From NCBI RefSeq assembly GCF_000422685.1, contig NZ_KE383905.1:62001-126000 (forward strand): a DNA stretch of 64,000 bases, read 5' to 3'. The translations under genes and the position numbers were made by a program. Source of the stretch: Flavobacterium gelidilacus DSM 15343. Lineage in GTDB: Bacteria; Bacteroidota; Bacteroidia; Flavobacteriales; Flavobacteriaceae. Shown here piece after piece: positions 60,148 to 64,000 of this stretch. Below the pieces are notes generated by a model. The model ran no database searches and was not told the origin of the DNA. It saw nothing but the letters and a program-made list of their open reading frames with translations. Each line of letters begins with the position of its first letter. Position 1 is the stretch's first letter.

Positions 60148-61607
60148 AAATTTTAAAAGACATATTATACAAAGTAGCCATTGAAGCCGTAAAAGGTTCA
60201 ACAGATGTAGCTATAAATTCAATAGATTTTGATTCAAGAAAAATCTCATTGAATGATGTATTTGTAGCTATAAGAGGTTCGGTTTCTGATGGACATAATT
60301 ATATTGAAAAAGCAGTAAATCAAGGAGCAATCGCAGTAGTATGTGAAGAATTTCCTGAAAGAATAATCAATGGTGTGACTTACATTCAAGTAAAAAACAC
60401 CAACGAAGCTTTAGCCTTTTTAGCAAACAATTTTTACGAAAATCCTTCTTCACAGTTAAGATTAGTCGGAATTACAGGAACAAACGGAAAAACAACAGTT
60501 GCTTCATTACTATATCAATTATTTAAAAAAGCTGGTTACAAAGTTGGATTACTTTCAACCGTAAAAATCCTTGTAGATGAACATGAATATAAGGCAACTC
60601 ATACAACTCCAGATTCGCTAACAATCAATCATTACTTAAACGAAATGGTTAATGAGGGTTGTGAATTTTGTTTTATGGAAGTAAGCTCACATGGAATTCA
60701 CCAAAAACGTACAGAAGGGTTGAAGTTTGAAGGTGGAGTTTTTACCAATTTATCTCACGATCATTTAGATTATCATAGCTCATTTGCTGAATATAGAGAT
60801 GTAAAAAAAGCTTTTTTTGATGGTTTGTCTAAAAGTGCCTTTGCTTTAACGAATGTTGATGATAAAAACGGAAGTGTAATGCTTCAAAATACAAAAGCTA
60901 GAAAATTGTCTTATGCTTTAAAGTCTTATGCAGATTATAAAGCACAAATATTAGAAAGTCAATTAACAGGTTTGTTGTTAAAAATTAATGACAACGAAGT
61001 TTGGGTAAAACTTATCGGAAACTTCAATGCCTATAATATGTTAGCTATTTATGGAGTAGCTATTGAATTGGGAATAGAAAAAATTGAAGCATTACGCTTG
61101 TTAAGTGAATTAGTAAGTGTAGCTGGAAGATTTCAATTTATCATTTCAAAATCAAAAATCACAGCCATAGTCGATTATGCTCACACACCTGATGCACTTG
61201 AAAATGTTTTGCAGACCATTTCAGAAATCAGAACTAAAAACGAACAATTAATTACAGTTGTAGGTTGCGGTGGAGATAGAGATAAAACAAAACGACCCAT
61301 AATGGCAGAAGTCGCTTCTAGAATGAGCGATAAAGCTATTTTGACTTCAGATAATCCAAGAACAGAAGTTCCTGAAGCTATTATCGAAGACATGGAAAAA
61401 GGGGTTGAACCTCAGAATTTTAAGAAAACAGTTTCAATTGTGGATAGAAAGCAAGCTATAAAAACCGCTTGTATTATGGCAAATGAAAACGATATAATCC
61501 TAATTGCAGGAAAAGGTCACGAAAACTACCAAGAAATAAATGGTGTTAGACAAGATTTTGATGATTTAAAAATAGTAACCGAGTTATTAACCCAACTAAA
61601 CAAATAA
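60144..61607 (+). CDS. murE: UDP-MurNAc-tripeptide synthetase MurE
   Basis: A 487-residue cytoplasmic ligase adding the third stem amino acid to UDP-MurNAc-L-Ala-D-Glu. The P-loop TGTNGKTT is at 111-118, the lysine and His region HTTPD follows, and the DNPR motif at 403-406 indicates meso-diaminopimelate as substrate rather than lysine. The GTG start at 60144 overlaps the PBP stop by 4 nt (GTGA). Confidence 0.95.
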   Translation: MKILKDILYKVAIEAVKGSTDVAINSIDFDSRKISLNDVFVAIRGSVSDGHNYIEKAVNQGAIAVVCEEFPERIINGVTYIQVKNTNEALAFLANNFYENPSSQLRLVGITGTNGKTTVASLLYQLFKKAGYKVGLLSTVKILVDEHEYKATHTTPDSLTINHYLNEMVNEGCEFCFMEVSSHGIHQKRTEGLKFEGGVFTNLSHDHLDYHSSFAEYRDVKKAFFDGLSKSAFALTNVDDKNGSVMLQNTKARKLSYALKSYADYKAQILESQLTGLLLKINDNEVWVKLIGNFNAYNMLAIYGVAIELGIEKIEALRLLSELVSVAGRFQFIISKSKITAIVDYAHTPDALENVLQTISEIRTKNEQLITVVGCGGDRDKTKRPIMAEVASRMSDKAILTSDNPRTEVPEAIIEDMEKGVEPQNFKKTVSIVDRKQAIKTACIMANENDIILIAGKGHENYQEINGVRQDFDDLKIVTELLTQLNK

Positions 61608-61610
61608 TAG

Positions 61611-62831
61611 ATGCTATATTATCTTTTCCATTATTTAGAAAATAATTTTGATGTTCCAGGAGCAGGTCTGTTTCAGTTTATCACTTTTCGATCTGCATTG
61701 GCTATTATTTTGTCATTGTTAATCTCTACAGTTTTTGGTAAAAGAATCATCAATTTTTTACGCAATCAACAAGTTGGAGAAACAGTAAGAGAGTTAGGTT
61801 TAGAAGGTCAAAAAGAAAAAGCAGGTACACCAACAATGGGTGGAATTATTATAATTATAGCAACACTTGTACCGGTTCTATTACTAGCTAAATTGGATAA
61901 TATTTATGTGATTTTACTAATTGTTACAACTCTTTGGATGGGAACTATTGGTTTCATAGATGATTACATCAAAATTTTCAAAAAAGACAAACAAGGTTTA
62001 AAAGGAATTTTCAAAGTTATTGGTCAAGTTGGTTTAGGATTAATTGTGGGAAGTGTTTTGTATTTCAATGAAGGTGTTACGGTTCGAAAAGATACAGCTG
62101 AAACTAGAATCACTGCTTCAAACACAGCTTTAAAATCAATGCTGGAAGAAAAGTCTACGGCTACAACTATACCATTTTTCAAAAACAATGAGTTTGATTA
62201 TGCAGAAGTATTAAGCTTCATGGGTGATGGTTACGAGAATTGGGCTTGGATAATCTTTATTCCAGTTGTTATTTTTATTATCACTGCCGTTTCAAATGGA
62301 GCAAATCTTACAGACGGAATCGATGGTCTAGCTGCGGGAACTTCAGCCATCTCAGTAATAGCACTTGGTATTTTTACATTCGTTTCGGGTAATATCATTT
62401 TATCAGATTATCTAAATATAATGTATATCCCAAATTCGGGTGAAATGACTGTTTATATAGCTTCATTTATTGGAGCTTTAATCGGTTTTTTATGGTACAA
62501 CTCCTATCCAGCATCAGTTTTTATGGGTGATACAGGAAGTCTAACTATTGGTGGAATCATTGCGGTTTTAGCTATTTCTGTTAGAAAAGAATTATTGCTT
62601 CCTATTTTATGTGCCATCTTTTTTGCTGAAAATTTATCAGTAATCATACAGGTTAGTTATTTCAAATACACTAAAAAACGATTTGGTGAAGGTAGAAGAG
62701 TTTTTCTCATGTCACCATTACATCATCATTATCAAAAAAAAGGATATCACGAAAGTAAAATTGTAACGCGATTTTGGATTGTTGCCATTATGCTTTCAAT
62801 TCTAGCTATTGTAACCTTAAAACTAAGATAA
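61611..62831 (+). CDS. mraY: Phospho-MurNAc-pentapeptide transferase MraY
   Basis: A 406-residue membrane enzyme making lipid I from UDP-MurNAc-pentapeptide and C55-phosphate. About ten helices; the [31 protein letters not shown] and [15 protein letters not shown] motifs are intact. A hydrophilic stretch of about 50 residues near 155-205, including [14 protein letters not shown], is longer than in proteobacteria and is common in this phylum. It starts 3 nt after murE. Confidence 0.96.
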   Translation: MLYYLFHYLENNFDVPGAGLFQFITFRSALAIILSLLISTVFGKRIINFLRNQQVGETVRELGLEGQKEKAGTPTMGGIIIIIATLVPVLLLAKLDNIYVILLIVTTLWMGTIGFIDDYIKIFKKDKQGLKGIFKVIGQVGLGLIVGSVLYFNEGVTVRKDTAETRITASNTALKSMLEEKSTATTIPFFKNNEFDYAEVLSFMGDGYENWAWIIFIPVVIFIITAVSNGANLTDGIDGLAAGTSAISVIALGIFTFVSGNIILSDYLNIMYIPNSGEMTVYIASFIGALIGFLWYNSYPASVFMGDTGSLTIGGIIAVLAISVRKELLLPILCAIFFAENLSVIIQVSYFKYTKKRFGEGRRVFLMSPLHHHYQKKGYHESKIVTRFWIVAIMLSILAIVTLKLR

Positions 62832-62832
62832 C

Positions 62833-64000
62833 ATGAAAAGACTTGTAATACTTGGTGGTGGAGAAAGTGGTGTAGGAACAGCAATTCTTGGAAAGAAAAA
62901 AGGATATGATGTTTTTGTATCCGATTTCGGAAAAATAAAAAGTAACTATAAAGAAGTTCTTGGCCTAAATAAAATTAATTGGGAAGATGAAAAGCATACA
63001 GAAGAATTAATTCTGAATGCAGACATCGTTATGAAAAGTCCAGGTATTCCTGAAAAAGCACCAATAGTTAAAAAGCTAATAGAAAAAGGTATTCCAGTTA
63101 TTTCAGAAATTGAATTTGCCTATCAATATACAGATGCTATTACAATTGGTATTACAGGAAGTAATGGAAAAACAACAACAACATTATTGACTTATCACTT
63201 ATTAAAACAAGGGGGTTTAAATGTCGGTTTAGCAGGAAATATTGGAAAGAGTTTTGCTTGGCAAGTAGCAGAAGATAAAGTAGATGTATATGTATTAGAA
63301 TTAAGCAGTTTTCAGTTAGACGGAATTGTTACTTACAAACCACATATTGCAGTTATAACAAACATAAGTCCAGATCATTTAGACAGATATAATTATGATT
63401 ATGGATTATACATTGAGTCAAAATTTAGAGTGACTTTAAACCAAACAGAAGACGATTATTTAATATATGATGATGACGATGAAGCTATTTCAATATGGCT
63501 AAAGAATAATAAAATAAAAGCAAAAAAATTACCTTTTTCATTAAAACACAAAGTCGAAGAAGGAAGCTATTTAGAAAACAAAACCCTTTATAATATCACA
63601 AACAACAAACAAATCAATATGTCAACAACAAATTTATCACTAGACGGAATGCATAATGTCAAGAACGCAATGGCTGCTACAACTATTGCACAGTTAATGA
63701 ACATTAGAAAACAAACAATCAGAGAGAGTTTGTCAAACTTCCAAGGAGTAGAACATCGTTTAGAAAAAGTGCTAAAGATTGAAAATGTTCAATACATCAA
63801 CGATTCAAAAGCGACCAACGTTAATGCCACCTTTTTTGCCCTAGAAAGTATGGAAACTCCAACTGTATGGATTGTCGGTGGAGTTGATAAAGGAAACGAC
63901 TATTCTGAGTTAACAGCTTTAGTAAATGAAAAAGTGAAAGCTATCATTTGTTTAGGTGTTGATAACAAAAAAATTATCGATTCTTTCAATAATATTGTTG
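62833..64000 (+). CDS. murD: UDP-MurNAc-L-Ala:D-Glu ligase MurD (3' end cut by window)
   Basis: The first 389 codons of a cytoplasmic ligase that adds D-Glu in peptidoglycan precursor synthesis. The ATG lies 1 nt after mraY. N-terminal GGGESGVGTAILGKK (8-22), the P-loop GSNGKTTTT at 109-117, LELSSFQLDG and HRLEKV are present and typical. The protein runs past base 64000, so its C-terminal domain is missing here. Confidence 0.93.
   Translation, partial: MKRLVILGGGESGVGTAILGKKKGYDVFVSDFGKIKSNYKEVLGLNKINWEDEKHTEELILNADIVMKSPGIPEKAPIVKKLIEKGIPVISEIEFAYQYTDAITIGITGSNGKTTTTLLTYHLLKQGGLNVGLAGNIGKSFAWQVAEDKVDVYVLELSSFQLDGIVTYKPHIAVITNISPDHLDRYNYDYGLYIESKFRVTLNQTEDDYLIYDDDDEAISIWLKNNKIKAKKLPFSLKHKVEEGSYLENKTLYNITNNKQINMSTTNLSLDGMHNVKNAMAATTIAQLMNIRKQTIRESLSNFQGVEHRLEKVLKIENVQYINDSKATNVNATFFALESMETPTVWIVGGVDKGNDYSELTALVNEKVKAIICLGVDNKKIIDSFNNIV

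Overview
The window is a stretch of chromosome from a member of the Bacteroidota, most likely a Flavobacteriaceae genome close to Flavobacterium. The DNA is strongly AT-rich. Many genes are preceded by the Bacteroidota-type -7 box (TAnnTTTG) instead of an E. coli-like -10 box. Several genes are typical of this group: the gliding genes gldB and gldC, a type IX secretion plug protein, DUF3667 and DUF6702 proteins, and a six-gene Na+-NQR operon followed by apbE. I see no phage, insertion sequence, CRISPR array or rRNA. Nearly all of the DNA is ordinary core or family-level gene content.

Layout. 1-9.6 kb: mostly minus-strand metabolic genes (purT, an aspartate-type aminotransferase, a fatty acid desaturase, pruA), plus rsmG on the plus strand, a TlpA-like thioredoxin, and an operon of T9SS plug protein, DUF3667 protein and ApaG. 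9.8-17.1 kb: nqrABCDEF, a terminator, then a small unknown gene overlapping apbE, whose product attaches FMN to NqrB and NqrC. 17.1-20.8 kb: a methyltransferase and map on the minus strand, then a CoA-transferase and a glycine-rich RRM protein on the plus strand. 21.0-26.8 kb: a minus-strand operon of leucine-rich-repeat protein, TetR regulator, half-size ABC exporter with a degenerate ATPase, HlyD adaptor and TolC channel. 26.9-33.9 kb: gpmI with a thioredoxin-like lipoprotein, then two tandem DUF5916 outer-membrane proteins. 34.1-38.0 kb: two convergent L,D-transpeptidases, a GNAT acetyltransferase, tRNA-Gly(TCC) and pepE. 38.1-46.4 kb: an envelope cluster (two carboxypeptidase-regulatory-like proteins, a DUF6702 protein, an M1 peptidase), a TatA-like protein, a PAP2 phosphatase, an O-methyltransferase, rlmN and a polyprenyl diphosphate synthase. 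46.6-49.1 kb: an ECF sigma factor operon. 49.2-56.0 kb: dnaG, an orphan response regulator, nadE, gldB-gldC, an outer-membrane protein, engB and a hydrolase. 56.3-64.0 kb: the start of the division and cell-wall (dcw) cluster, mraZ-rsmH-ftsL-PBP-murE-mraY-murD, with murD running off the end.

How the genes work together. The largest functional units are respiratory sodium pumping (nqr plus apbE), peptidoglycan synthesis and division (dcw cluster, two L,D-transpeptidases, a possible lipid-carrier supply from the prenyl synthase and PAP2 enzyme), gliding and type IX secretion (gldB, gldC, plug protein), and envelope traffic (TolC-HlyD-ABC exporter, several outer-membrane barrels).

The points most worth a second look are: the exporter operon with its degenerate ATPase, LRR protein and candidate TetR operator; a triple 10-bp repeat that fits a MraZ operator in front of the dcw cluster; a DnaG primase that has lost all of its zinc ligands; a duplicated tRNA-Gly 3' end between terminators; and four or five kinds of short extragenic repeats. 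No completely new multi-gene system could be demonstrated from sequence alone.
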